Positions 11,460-24,200 are shown, counted from the stretch's first letter. The stretch is 64,000 nt of DNA from Cryptomeria japonica (GCF_030272615.1 NC_081406.1:395150439-395214438), one strand, 5' to 3'. Program-made: numbers and translations. The notes: a model not told the origin generated them from the sequence alone.

Positions 11460-13466
11460 TGCAACTTATTGTTTTTTGTTGTTTTTCAAGATTTTGACAA
11501 ACTTTTTGGAATGCAAACCTAAAGACACAACCTTGGGAATTTGAAATGAAGCCAAGACCTTAAAGGACAAAGGACCAAATGAAAATAGGACAAATTGACA
11601 ATGTCTCACCTATATGATTGGATACTAAGCTAGGTTTGACAGAAATGATATTAATGACAAAAAGACAAAAGTTTGATAAGGTCTAGACTTCCTAACAATG
11701 ACTTAGGGTTTATCAAAGATTTGGAATTACTCAAGTATGACAAAACCTAGTTTTTGAGACTATATGCAAAGGGACAATTACTATGCAAATGACCCTAATA
11801 TGATATGATAATGACCTGAACTTAATGAAGAGACCTAGGGTATGCAAATGTGACCTAATGTTATGAGGACAAAGATGCAAATGCAAATGTATGACAATGT
11901 CAACCTAAGACAAAGCCTAAGGTTGAATTATGAAATGGTATTATTCTAATGCAAGAGGACATATGCAAATGGATGACCCTTATTGATATGCAAAGGAGTA
12001 TGACCTAGGTGAAACCTAACCTTGGTACTTGACAATGACTTTGCAAAATGCAAACCTAGGATGAACCTAAATGTAAGTGACATGAATGTTGAGACAAGAT
12101 TTTGAAAAATGTTTGACAACCATGTTTGAAGATGTTTTGAACTTTGTTGGATAAAATGTTCTTGTGTTTAACCTTGTTTTGAATCAATTTGTCTTGTTTT
12201 TGAAATGAGACACAACTCAACTTTTGACAAACAAAGAAGACAAGAAATTTCAACTTAGACTCAAGACAATCATGCTCATTCACACATTTCTTATGGTAGG
12301 CAAGGACATTACGTACATGAGAGGTAGACTCGTTATGGGATTCAAGGAGAATACATAGATGCTTGACCCCACGGGCTCCCCTCCACGGCACTCACTTCTC
12401 AAGGCAGCCAAGCATTAGTCCCCATGGAAATCTCCCCATGGCAAACTTAGTATCTCTTCCAAGTATCCGAACTTGTCCTTCTCAAGCAACTAGAAGGATT
12501 TTTGGCCTCTAAATACAAGGTGTTTAGTAAGGATTTCTGTTAAGCGTTACTCCTTGGTGTCACGCAAGCATGATTGAGACATTAAGCCCACCAAGATACC
12601 AAACAAATGTAGTCACGCAAGCATGATTTAGATCGTGAGGCCCTACTTAGATGTTGATATGAGAAAGAGTTCAAGGGTCATCACTTCCCAAGTAACTGCA
12701 ATTCCCACGTAACCCTTCCTTCAAAGCTTTCACCCATCAGGTATTTGTTTATAGTGAGTTAGAATGCCAAGGTATTCTAGCCGTACTCACTTTGGGTCGT
12801 TCCCTTCTCACGATTATCACTTGCTTGCAAAAGAAAATGGTCGGGAAGGCAGGCCCTCTAAAGGTGACACACAACCAAAAAACATGAGCATGGTATCGAA
12901 GATCTAGATTTTTGATCACCCTAAGAAGGATGAGAGCATACTCTCCTACTCCAATGTCAAACTCAACAATCAAAGAAAACATATATTCATTCCATCCTAT
13001 TTAGAAATCATACTAGGTGCCTAAATATTAATTACAAACACAAAGTTTAGTTGTAGTCCAAGGCAACCTGCAAAACACAAGTCAGGAGTTTGATATGTTT
13101 AGTCTTTGACTATCGAACCTACATAAAATGTGTTATTAGTTTCATTTTTTGTCTTTGCCATGTGTATGCCAAGGTGTTGCACAGAGAATCAGTACCAAAA
13201 AACCAAAAAAGCAGAAATAGAATGCAAAAGAAAGCAATTTGCAAGTGAAAAACACTGTCTTTTACCTCTGTTTCTGGCCCTAGACAGGCACAGAATGCTT
13301 GACACAGGCGTAGATTGTCCTTGACATAGGCATAGAATGCTTGACACAGGCACATATTGTCTCACACAGGCGCAGAAGTCCCCAGAAAACCCTGCATTAC
13401 CCTGTTTCTTGGGTTTTTGACCTGCAAATCATCTCAAAAGCACTTAAAAGCATGGTTATGGGGTTA
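11460..13466 (-). other. Gypsy 5' leader, non-coding
   Basis: About 2 kb separate the primer-binding site from the first Gag-like frame. Minus-strand frames here (for example 12391-12056) show no recognisable domain. The part at 13270-13380 holds several short cacaggc(g/a)cagaatg-like repeats that resemble those inside the LTR at 4690-4770. Confidence 0.5.
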
Positions 13467-13485
13467 GTTCACGTCGGGTTCACCA
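13467..13485 (-). promoter_or_regulatory. Primer-binding site of the gypsy element
   Basis: The minus strand reads TGGTGAACCCGACGTGAAC, starting with the TGG expected opposite a tRNA CCA end, five bases inside the right-hand LTR. It would prime minus-strand DNA synthesis. The tRNA is not identified. Its position fixes the right repeat as the 5' LTR and the element as minus-strand. Confidence 0.7.
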
Positions 13486-13490
13486 ATTAA

Positions 13491-16400
13491 TGTAGCTAGG
13501 AAATCAAAAATCATCACAAGCAATTCAATACTAGTCATAGCGCAATCACAAAAGCTCAAATGCAATGATCAATCCTAATTACATCCAATAGAGATATGAA
13601 AACAAGATATTCAAGATCGAAAACCTAAGCAAACCAAATGCAGACTTGAATGTCTCCTTCATGTGGCTCCATTGTCCTTCTTTCTTCTTCAAATATTTTT
13701 GTTGTGGATCTCACCTACTAGTGCATACAGATGAGATGAAAGCAAGTAGACAAGATAGTAGCGCAAGAATACTCGAAGCGTGATTGATTCGACAAAGTGA
13801 TTCGAAAAAGTGATTAGTTCGATAATGTGATTAGTTGGGATTGAAGAAAATCATCCAATTTATAGACAAATTGGAGAGATGACAAGATTAGCATGAATTT
13901 GATTCGAATGGAAATTCAAATCAAGAATAGAAAAATTATGACAAGTGTATGAAAAATTGCTATGCAAGGATTTATGACGATTTATGACAATTTATGACAA
14001 ATTGCTATGCAAAGATTTATGACAAGAATTTGAAATAGAAATAGACATTTAGGAATTTAGGAGAAATTAGAAAATTAGGTTAGAAATGATGACTTGGAAA
14101 TTAGGAAATTGATGAAAATTAGGTAAATTAATTAATAATTTCCCATTCATTAATTAATTCACAAAAATAGGAGGAAATTGAATTAGAAATTAGGAAAATT
14201 AGAAAATTGGAAAATAGGAATTAGGAAATGAGGAAATTAGGAATTTAGTGAATTAATTATTAATTAATTCACAAAGAGGGAATTTAGAAATTGATGAAAA
14301 ATTAGGAAATTAGGAGAAATTAAGTAAACCAATTAATAATTTGTCATTTATTAATTAATTCATAAAAAGAGGAATAATTAGTTAGCCAATTAAATTAAAC
14401 ATTTAATTGTGACACGAAGACCTAGGATAAATAAATAAATCGTTTAACCTAGAGGGAAAATGACAAACAAGATTAAATGAATAAATCATGAAACCCTAGA
14501 AGATGAATTAGAAAATGCAAGAATGACAATTAGGTCTTGATGAAGGATAATTAATGTCGATTTGATTTGATCATGATTTTGACTGACAAAGGACCAATGC
14601 TGACAAATGATTTGATTGATAAATGCGCCAATTGATGAGGAACAATGACTAATTGATCCAAATTAACATGATTGAGAAAGACGATGATCGATGACAAATT
14701 GATTGCAAAAATGACAAAATTGACAAGAAGACAAGACTGAAAATGATAATGATCGATGACAAATCGATCGCAAAATGACAAGATTGACAAGAGGACAAAA
14801 CCCTAATTAGGATTGACGATGTCCAAAATGATGATAAACTAGCACGCACATTGATGCGACAGGATAAGATTGACCAAAATCATGACTGAAGATTGTTGTC
14901 GACAAGACCAATTTTGGAAGCGAGACAACTGAAGAATGCAGAAGAAGGACTCGATGCTCGCAAATGATAAAGGCCAAATGCGTGACATAGGAGAAATGTT
15001 AATGCGATGCAAAAACCCTAAAATAAGGTAATGCGTAAATGTTAAAGTACGATTCCGCAAGCGTTGACCATTTTTAGGTGTCTACATTTTGCCCCTCTTT
15101 GAGACAATGTGATTTTAAGCATTGTTTCAAAGAACAATAATGAAAATGCCCCAAAAAATGACAATGACATATGCATGCCCCCTCGAGGAGTTGGCCAGAA
15201 ACATGCAGAAAAGAGGCCAATTGATCGATAATAATGATAGAACATGATAGGAGCAAACAAACTAACAATCAAAGATTGGATGCATGAAGGACAAGCAATT
15301 GAAGGTGCAAAATACCGCGACCAAGATGAGATGGAGAGAGTGCACATCCATCTATGCACTGACAAAGATCTATAAATGAGACAAAGAGAGTGAAAATTGC
15401 TCATTTGCACTAGCCAAAGAGGAGGATTTGTTGCTTTGGAAAAGGACACTTGCAGAGAGATGGTGAACATTCCAAGGGCAGATCACCTCAGAGAATGTGT
15501 ACACATGTACAGATGACCAAATGACACGGGAGCAGCGGTATGTATCTAAAAAACCCATGTTTTCAATTTTATGAATTTTGATCACTTGCGGGACATTGCG
15601 GGGCCCACAGGAAATGCAGAAAGTGACTTCTGCGCTTGTGTAGTCCAAATCCTGTGCTTGTGTAGGGTCTTTTGCACTTGTGTAGGGGACATAGGTGTAG
15701 GTTATGTGACACAGGCATAGGATAAAGAACACATGCACAATTGTGCCCTGGGAAGTTAATTTTGGGCAAAAAAACAGCATGCAAATGATCCGAAAAGGGG
15801 GGATAAGAATAGGATAGGTCAAAATAGATTTAAAACACCCTAATTTGGACATGAAACAAGGAAATGCAGCCCATAGGAGCAAACCCTAAAACTAACAAAA
15901 TGTGCCCCAATTGTGATGCAGAGTCGACAGTATTCATTCATCACGTGGGAGAACCGACCAGACTGCTTCATGTTACGACATAGACTCAGGAGCACGGACA
16001 GAGACACATTAGCAGGACTTGGAATATACTATATCACATTCATGCTCAAGATTTAATATAGGACTACTGACCGCATTGGCAGAGTGATGACATTCAAAGA
16101 CTTCTTCATTCCATCCGGTGACTGGAGAGGCGACGGTGACACTAGAGGATGTATGGCATATCCTCCGCATTCTGATTCATGGAGAGATGGTAGAGTATGA
16201 CCCAATGATAGGGAGAGATGCTTTGTGCAGATTATTTGAGTGTGACGTAGATGATCTGGATATCGTAGAGAGGGAGATTGGCTGGGAGACCATGGCATCA
16301 GAGTATGATCGACGATATGTAGTGATAGCAGTCATTATAGCATGCCTACTAGTAGGGGACAGATGAGGACATGGATTCCCTATTGGATGGGGAAGAGTGC

Positions 16401-16811
16401 TAGAGTGGATGGCGACAAAAGGTACGGTGTATGAATGGGGACCATGTGTACTAGCTATGTTGTATTTTCAGTTGCATCAGATAGCATATCAGGGAGTGCA
16501 GACTTTGAGCTGTGGAGTCACATTGTTACAGGTATGGGCATTTGAGCACATAGCCATATGTCAACTGATTGCAGAGAGACAGGTATTACCACATTGACCA
16601 TATGTGTACTACTATAGGGGAGCACTGAGACAGAGTCCTTTTGGATACATATTGTATTGGCGACATGAGCTAGACAGATTGAGAGAGTTCACATGGAGGC
16701 CATATCGTGATTGCCCTAGATGGTCAAATGATAGTGGTGAGCTACCATATTGTAGACAGGAGAGGTACCTGATTGGGTGACCAGTGAATCACTAGAGAGT
16801 GATTGAGATGT
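13491..16811 (-). repeat. Gypsy long terminal repeat, right copy (5' LTR)
   Basis: It begins TGTAGC and matches 2544-5853 throughout, including the AT-rich block, the gatcgatgacaaa area and the plant-mobile-domain-like ORF start. Similarity stops at gattgagatgt (16801-16811), inside that ORF, and unrelated copia-type sequence follows. No CA terminus is present, so this copy is either truncated at 16811 or has an atypical end. Confidence 0.7.
16100..16811 (+). pseudogene. Plant-mobile-domain-like ORF, right copy (truncated)
   Basis: This is the copy of 5130-5853 in the right LTR. It reads TGEATVTLEDVWHILRIL, then after a TGA at 16364-16366 continues in the same frame through WAFEHIAICQLIAER and WRPYRDCPRW. 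It lacks the one-base insertion seen in the left copy but shares the TGA after VLPH, so that stop predates the duplication of the two LTRs. The sequence ends at the LTR edge, so the acidic and coiled-coil tail of the left copy is absent. Confidence 0.6.
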
Positions 16812-17110
16812 ATTTAGTGCTTAACCGAAACTCATTCTTTCTTAACCGGAACTCTGAATCTCTGATTGAATTCTTGCATAGTGGTTAAGACTTTCCGATT
16901 ATGCAAAAATTTTGAGAAGGAGAAGGAGAGGGTGATCAGGAAAATAGCTGAACTTTGGAACCTAATTGGTCCTCGGTTGGACACCTTAGTGTATCATAAG
17001 ATGGATTGCATTCAAAATGTCTCAAGAGACTCCTACTAAGATTGTGGATATAAAATTTCATGCTTATGTTTTGAATGGTTTTGTTTCAATTTTGGAGAAG
17101 TTGTGAGTAG
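16812..17110 (+). pseudogene. ORF2 C-terminal fragment
   Basis: The frame around 16905-17100 gives KEKERVIRKIAEL, then WNLIGPRLDTLVYHKMDC, and after a frameshift HAYVLNGFVSIL. The same order (KEKDKLIWRAREL, RGLVSP, LNTLLLHKREC, HAYILNGFVSIL) occurs at the end of ORF2 at 45924-47602 (minus). It is the end of the plus-strand ORF2 whose middle part lies left of the gypsy element. The first 90 bases repeat gcttaacc(g)gaactc, a phrase also found left of 2544 and inside the LTR near 18000. Confidence 0.6.
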
Positions 17111-17444
17111 GATGGAACACATATCTTGGTTTCCTTAAGAGAAAATGTAGATATATTGAAACATTTATAGATTTAATCATTCGATGAATGTGTATATATG
17201 TACAGGCAATTTTGATACACACCCTATCTTTGGCATTATTGTCAAAGGGGGATAGATGAGGTGAAAAATGTATAGGGTGATTGTAAGTATGGAGTGTACA
17301 ATCTGATGTAATGGAGATATGCATATTATTGGATTTTTGATCTAAGGGAGAGCCTTAGAATTCTTTTATTCTTTCATCCCATGTATAGGTTTCAACACTT
17401 AGACATTTTTCACTGGTGCTGTCATCAATGCCAAAGGGGGATAT
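17111..17444 (+). other. 3' non-coding region with polypurine tracts
   Basis: This is the region between ORF2 and the 3' LTR. An 8-bp hairpin (ctttggca / tgtcaaag, 17228-17247, one G-T pair) leads directly into a G-tract at 17247-17251. The terminal polypurine tract, caaaggggga (17432-17441), lies just before the LTR. Confidence 0.65.
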
Positions 17445-18427
17445 TGTTGGAAATTGACACTCATCCGGTGATTTTAGATGACTTCTGGTAGTTTCAAATT
17501 TGTCTAGGGTTGTCATTGATGGCATCTCTTCTTGATGATTTGATCTGGTAGTCATGATTCATCGTATTTAAAACATTAAGGTAATTGATAGGTAGTTAAC
17601 CAGTAAAACAGGGTATTTTAGTAATGCTTTGATCTAGAATGATCTCCAGTGATTGTGATGGTTTTGGTGATTATTTTTGTGATCTTGGTGATTGGGAAGA
17701 CCTTTAGGAAGTGTGTGATTATAAATTTTTACTCTGGTGCTATATTTTGTTTGATATTTAAGCCGACTTGGAGCTACATGTTACACTTATTGAAGCTTAC
17801 TTGAAGGAAATTGTTTTTGTGTTAAGACCAGATATATAAGATTGTTTTGGCGGTTGATTTTTAGGGTGTTAGAGTTATGGTGATCCATTTTGGTATGATT
17901 GAGCATGGTTTCACTTGCGCATTTGGTTGAGAGACCACCTGGTAGTTGTCTAAGACAAAAAAAGAGTATTCAGTAGAGTGAAGATAGTCAGAGATTCAGT
18001 GCTTAATCAAAACTCATTCTTGCATAGTTAGATGCTAATTGAGAGTTCATTTCTTTGTATTTTCTCATTATAATCAAATTTTAAGTCAGTGAGACTTCCT
18101 TGAAGGTTGTAGCCATCGGGGTAATTGTAATTGAGCAATGAGTTCTAGGAAGTAAGCCTGAATGCAAGTGCATTCCCCATCTATGTAATATTTATGTACT
18201 CCTCGCCATAGTATATGAATATTGTGGGTTCCAACCCCACCATGGTTTTTCCCTTTTTGGGTTTCCACGTAAAATTTTTGGTGTTGTCGACTGGTGTATT
18301 CTTTGTTGCATGTTTATGTTCTTTTCTGTTATGCATTGTTAACCGATGGATAAAGAATAAGTTTCTGGATTTAAATTCTAGTAGCTCAATGATTCACCCC
18401 CTCTCTCAGTGATCCCTAATTCTAACA
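17445..18427 (+). repeat. 3' LTR of a plus-strand ORF2-bearing element
   Basis: It starts TGTTGGAAATTG directly after a polypurine tract, carries the end-of-LTR block ccaccatggtttttccc (about 18237) and cacccccтctctcag-like sequence near 18400, and ends TTCTAACA. What follows (gtgaatatctag) is not a primer-binding site but decayed gypsy sequence, so this is a downstream LTR. Its partner LTR is not identified in the window. Confidence 0.7.
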
Positions 18428-18479
18428 GTGAATATCTAGCTAAGGAAAATAAAGCTCTAATCAAAGTAGAAGTCCTAGA

Positions 18480-19610
18480 AAGGGTTGCAATAAATCAATT
18501 TGAATTGTAGAGTCACGGGTAGTAGATAGAACCCATTTCATGGAAACTAGTAAGTATCCAGAAAGTCTCCCGCCACTTAAAAGAAGATTAGATAAGTATT
18601 ATGCTAATTAAATTTTACATGAATTCCACAATAGCTCTATGGGTGGTCATTTTTATACAAAGACAACTACAACAAAAATTATGCATGTGAGATATTATTG
18701 GCTAACCCTGTTTAAAAATTATATAATCTAGTCAAGGAATGCCAATAGTGTCAATTCTTTGTAATCAAGCATAAGAATTTATCCATGCCTCTAATTTTGA
18801 TTGTGATTAATGAGCCCTTTTCTTAGTCAGGCTTACACTTCATAGAATGATCAATTTGATATAAAGCATTGGAAATAAATGGATCCTCATAGCTATAAAT
18901 TATTTCACTAGATGGTCTGAAGAAGTCCCCTTGAAAGGTGCTACTAATAATGATATCCCTAGCTTCCTTGAATAATTAGAGACAAGGTTTGGCCCTCCAA
19001 AGACCATCATATTAGATAATGTAAGAGAATTTCTCAGTTTGAAAATATCAAAATTTGTATTGAAGAATGAGATCTTTCTCAAGACCTCATCAAATTATTA
19101 TCCATAAGGCAATGACCTAGCAAAATCCACAAACAAAAATATAATTAGATTGATTGAGAAAGTAGACATGGACCACCAAAAAGAACGGCACAAACACCTA
19201 AGAATAGTGTTTTGGGCTGTTAGGATCACTTCAAAGCAATTCCTAAAACAAGTTGTGCTTCCTGTTTCTACAAAAATATTGGCATTGCAATTGCTTAAGT
19301 CTTTAAAGGTAGAAGAAAATGAGGCTATGGAAATAAGAATAGTATAATTTCTTAATGTTTAGAAGGCTCAAGAAAAGGCTCACAATGCTATGTTTGGATA
19401 CCAAGGAATAGTAAAGAAATGGTTTTATAAGAAGGCATTAGACCTAGGCTTTAAGGTAAGAAATATGGTTTTAAATAAGCTGAATGAGTTGTGAAGCCAA
19501 GCCAACATGCTAAGTTTGATTCCCTATAGAAGGGACCTATTTGCATTAATAATTCTAAGGAGACCAATGATCTTAGGATTCTTGTAAATGGAATCTACTT
19601 AAAACATTAT
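18480..19610 (+). pseudogene. Fossil Ty3/gypsy integrase
   Basis: Conceptual translation over several frames gives a recognisable integrase in order: zinc-domain sequence SSMGGHFYTK..RYYWLTLFK, then CQ..C-like residues near 18740, then YFTRWSEEVPLKGATNNDI, ILDNVREF (second catalytic Asp), and NYY.GNDLAKSTNKN, where the expected Glu reads Lys. A C-terminal part follows (GFKVRNMVLNKLNEL). Many stops and frameshifts show great age. It differs from the gypsy copy at 8711-10063 and forms the sequence into which the 17445-18427 element inserted. Confidence 0.7.
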
Positions 19611-20376
19611 AACTAATGATTGGTCTCTTGCAAGAATCCCTTGTATATAATTAGTTAGTTGCTTTAGTGTGTTTTATGTGTGTGTTTTTATTTTTAATAA
19701 GCGTAGTATACACAAGTTGTTTGAATTTCTCACCAAGTGTCTTCCCACCTTAGCATTCTTTCTAAGTTCAATCCTGAAGTAGTGACCCTTAGCGACCACC
19801 TCATGGTTGAAATTAATGCAAATCATATCAAATTACTTTCCTAGGCCATTTTTGAGTGTCTCTATTCTAAAAAATACATTGTGATGAGTTGTACGCTCTT
19901 CACCCATTAATACTTGTGCTTCTTGAGGAGAATAAAATTAAATTCACATGAGTGGGCTACACAATAGAAGTTAAAGCCCTATTTTCCTTAGTTTATTAGC
20001 ATTATTCTAAAGAGAAAAATTTGATCCAAAGACATACTTGCAAATCCTTCCAAGTGCAAGTGTAGAGAGTGTGTGAATGTGCAGAAGCAGTTGTTGACCA
20101 GAACAAAGAATCAAGAATCTTCAATAATTAAAAATCATGAATCCAATAGAGTCTACCTCTAGAGTAGGTGAAGAAGCAGAAGCCCAAGGATTTTTCCTTG
20201 ACTTCTTCGAGAGAAAGTCACACACTTTAGCTCTCATGCCACCAAAAGCTAAGTCACCAAAAACTAAGGTGATTTTAGAAATCTTGACATGGTGTTAGAT
20301 TATACTTATGAGATCTACGATCCTAAGTTGCATGGAAATCCTAATAACCTATGTGAGGGGGCTCATGAATTAATTT
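19611..20376. other. No gene recognised
   Basis: AT-rich sequence with no readable protein domain; it may be the 3' region of the fossil gypsy element. Confidence 0.4.
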
Positions 20377-20751
20377 TGTTGCAAGGTTTGTGCCCTTAAA
20401 ATCCTTATGTTGTGCAATGTATTTCTCAAGTTTTCCACATAGCTTAACCTCCTCTCGTGGATTCATTAATTCTCATATTTTATTTCAAGGATTTAATAGT
20501 TTGATCTTTTGGTATAATGGCAATAGTGTTTCTAATAAGTGGTGTCATAGCCTAGGTCACATGTTTAAACTCGTCAGTTGTACTAGGGGGATTGTTTCAT
20601 GGTATGTGCCCTTGGTCTCCTTGTGTTGTGCAACATAGTTCTTGGGTTTGCAACATGGCTTAACCACCTCTAGTGGATTCATTAAATCTCACAATTGTAT
20701 TGGACATTAATAGGTTGATATTTTGGTGCAACAAAAGCCATGTTTCTAAAA
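20377..20751 (+). mobile_element. Complete TRIM (miniature LTR retrotransposon)
   Basis: Two direct repeats, 20377-20537 and 20593-20751, both begin tgtt(g/t)ca(a/t)gg(t)ttgtgccctt in near-identical form and end gtttctaa(t/a)a. Between them are only 55 bases: agtggtgtcatagcc, a degenerate version of the attggtatcagagc initiator-Met primer-binding site, and a polypurine tract (actaggggga). There is no coding capacity. Flanking five-base sequences (aattt and aatgt) agree at four positions. The same repeat occurs on the minus strand at 44819-44956 and 56708-56844. TRIM elements depend on enzymes from other LTR elements. Confidence 0.75.
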
Positions 20752-21299
20752 AATGTTTCATAAATAAATAAAATGACAATATATATCTTTATTTTCTATC
20801 TTTTTGGTTGTTGTCTCCCATAATTTATAGTACCACTTGTCCACCCTTGCCCTAAGCTCATTGATGCATGTACATGTTCTTACGACCCCAAGAGTGGAAT
20901 TATGTCTGAATGATATTTGAACCTCATAATTAGTGCAAAAACCATCAAGGATATGCTATGAGTCCCTCATGATAATATAGAGAGGTGTACATAGTAAAAG
21001 ATGAAATTTTATTGGTTAGGCCTAAAGGACTAGTTAAAATTCAATATAAGCAAATGCCAAAATCCTATTGCTCTAAATGCCTTTAAAGATTTATAGGATG
21101 TGTTCTCTATTCTTTTTTTTGTCTTTGGCATGGACCATGATGATTGAATTTATAAATTTTAGTTGGCTTTGGGTTTTCATTTGCAAAAATAAAAGGAACC
21201 TTTCAAGATGGATTTCATAGACATAATTGCAGATAATATACATGAGTAGTTGGGAAAGAACACAAACTAGTACAAATTTAGGTACTCATTTTTATTAGT
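20752..21299. other. No gene recognised
   Basis: AT-rich sequence without a readable domain on either strand. Confidence 0.4.
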
Positions 21300-24200
21300 T
21301 CATGTGTTATATCTATAGGTAGTTCCATGTGGAGCTATCATAGAAGGATGAAAATCTCATCATTGAACACCACACAAGTGTCTTTGTCCATGAGAGTATG
21401 CAGCTTTCTCCCAACCTATCTTGGACCACAGAGCGGGTGGGCGTCATTTCTATCACTCTATCAAAATGTTGATTTATTTAGGGGATATATGCAATTATCT
21501 ATTGTGGATGAGTCTAATGCTTAGAAAATGAATCTAATGTTTGGATGGACCCATGTCCTATCTGTAACTTATGATTATTATATATTTTCTAATTTTTTTA
21601 TTCTGGTTCTTTAAAATCAAAGTGGACAAATGGTCCCAATTAGAATTGCAAACCACCAAAAGTCATGGATGCAAAATCATAGGCCTCCTTGTGATTAGTT
21701 CCTTGGAACCAATTTCACCTTCATACGAATGCATAGATCTAAGGGAGAACCTTTTACACTCCCATCTTATTTAACATATGAGACCCTAATGCTAGTGGTG
21801 ACCCAATAATTGGATATGAGTGATACAAAATATGGGGATGGAGAGAAAAACAAAAGAATTTATACAATTTCAACTTCAAGAGTAGGTATTATAATAAGGA
21901 AAAGATTTGTAGATCACTTGTTTGTCTTCAAGTTAATTGACATAGGTCTTAATGTAATCTATGATTAGTGGAATTATGATCCAAATAGGTGTCTGGTGGA
22001 CCTAAAAATAATGTCTCAAATTTCTCATGAGCCATGTTAGTATGAGGAAGAGCACCAATCTCTGATGAGGGAGGGAATAATGGCATACATTGATTTATTG
22101 CATGTCCTTATTGATCAGACAAATTCAAAATAGTTTTCCTTATATTACCCTAAGAAGGACTATAACTTAGAGGTTAAAATACATAAAAAGTATCAAAAAT
22201 AAATTAGGAATGGAAGGATGGAATGAAGAGAACATTGCGGCTTTTTGGAGATACTGCCAAGAGATTCATAAATTAAACCCTTAGTATGATTTCTAGATGT
22301 TGAATGGTACATTTGATGGTAAATAGAATGAGAGACACCCATTATTTTCAAACACAACTAACATCTAATAGTAGACCCTTGCAAAAAAGAGAATAGAAGA
22401 AAGCTCCATTCGAGTGTGTGGAACCAATTTACAATGTAACAAGATAGTAGAGCACCCAACTTTTTAAAAGGAAACCTCTAGCTTCATAATAGACTTGGGC
22501 CTCTTTAGGATCCACAACTAAATTATTCTCTTTTGGTGCTACATCACAACCTAAAATGGAAGAGAAGATGCAAAAGTTGGACCAAAGTAATTTGATGGAA
22601 GAGGAAGAGGAAGTTGTTAATGTTATACAACCCATGGTGGTCTCCACAATACAGGTATATTTTACTCATCCCCTTCTCTCTTCTTAGTATTTGATTAATA
22701 TTGTTATGTCTTTAGTTCCTATTTCCCCCCAAATTCATAGTCACTACCATAATTTCCACCATCTCACAATCTTCAATTACTAACCTTGCACCCCAATCAA
22801 TGCTTGTGTACTCAACCATTCTCACTTTATCAACTGCACAAATCTCCCTACCACAATCTTTCACAATGTAATCATTCTCATCTATCCCATTGGTCTCTCT
22901 AATAACCCCATGCCCAGTGTAAGCTTTACAAAGTATCCTTCCTTTCCTTCCTTCCACATTAAACTTTGTATTGATTGCCTTGATAGGAAAGAAAATGGGG
23001 CCTTCTACTGTCCTTATTCATTTTGACTTTCTTATCAACATCCCTTTCATTGGGTAATATATTCAGTCTCCTACGGAGTACCATGAGAAGCCAAATGTAA
23101 CTAAGAAGAATTGAGAGGAGATAATTCAAAATGGAAGGAGAAAAGGAGCTCTAAAGTTCATTTCCCTAGGATAGAATCTATCTATGATAAAATGTACATC
23201 AAATGTTAATAGTCACAAAAATGTCTCCCAATGCCAATAAGCTTGAGTTTTAGATTAAACCAAAGGACTATATAGTCCATGTCATTGGCCTTAACCTCAA
23301 CCAAGCTCATAATACAATAGATTTTCTAAAATTTAGTTGACAAGAAAACAATAGAGAATAAGAATTGAAGAATATTAAGGCCACAATTGAAAGGAAAAAT
23401 GTTGAGATCAAGAGAAAAGATCCAAAGAGTACTCGCTTGAATCAAGATTCTCTGATAGAGGCTCTTTAGTCTTTTCAAGAAAAAAAAGGCTAAATTATGA
23501 GATTTGCAAGATGCTCAAGCTCTTGTGGTGAAAATAAAGAAGGAAAAAAGACATCGAGACAAAATTACCAGCCAAAGAGTAGGAGCTAATGCAAGTGCAA
23601 AAGATCCTCTTTGATGCAAAATATGTACAAGTGCAATTGCAACAAGACATGTAAGGTCTAAAAGATAAGCTTCCAAAAGAGCTAGGTGATGCTCAAACAT
23701 AAGGTGAAGTGGAGAAAAAAGAAAAGGAATTAGATAAAACAAAATTACATAAAAGGATGCAAGAATTGGTATGATGCAGCAACAAAAAAATTAATTTCTT
23801 AGGAATGCAAGTACACATCCAACAAGAAATGCATGATGTAGAAGTCATATTTCAAAGGAATTGGTGAAACCAAAATCTCAATTGGATATTGAGATATAAA
23901 CAAAAGAAACTACCAAGTATAAGTTGTAATAAAAAGATTAGGACTTAGCACAACTACGACATGAGCTTGTTGATTCTATGGATATGATAAAGTAGTCACA
24001 ACAAGAAAATGGAGATAAAGATCAATAGATCTAGTAGTTAAAAAATGATTTATCTTTGTATGCTTCAACAATTGTATGTTTTGCATTGGGATAGAATGAA
24101 AGATTTAGCTAATGCATTGAAGACCACTATCAAGTTTATTGTGCATTCAAAAAAATTGGGTATAGATTTTAGTAGTGTTGTGGAAAAGGTCATATCATCT

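Larger units (their letters stand above)
2544..16811 (-). mobile_element. Large Ty3/gypsy-type LTR retrotransposon, pol-depleted
   Basis: Two direct repeats of about 3.3 kb (2544 onward and 13491 onward), both starting TGTAGC, enclose sequence with a minus-strand primer-binding site next to the right repeat, a Gag-like region (10064-11459), and a gypsy integrase (8711-10063). The order on the minus strand is 5' LTR (right), leader, gag, integrase, 3' region, 3' LTR (left). Protease, reverse transcriptase and RNase H are not seen: Gag-like sequence runs straight into the integrase, so an internal deletion is inferred. A plus-strand (antisense) plant-mobile-domain-like ORF lies beyond the integrase and partly inside the repeat. 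Extra antisense ORFs in this position are known from Tat-lineage elements such as Grande, and I place the element there tentatively. A convincing target duplication is not visible; gttag before 2544 and tttag after 16812 match at four of five bases. Confidence 0.75.

Noticed and set aside
2544-16811. A simple segmental duplication of 3.3 kb
   Set aside because: The repeats bracket a gypsy integrase, start with TG, and the right one adjoins a primer-binding site, so LTRs are the better explanation.
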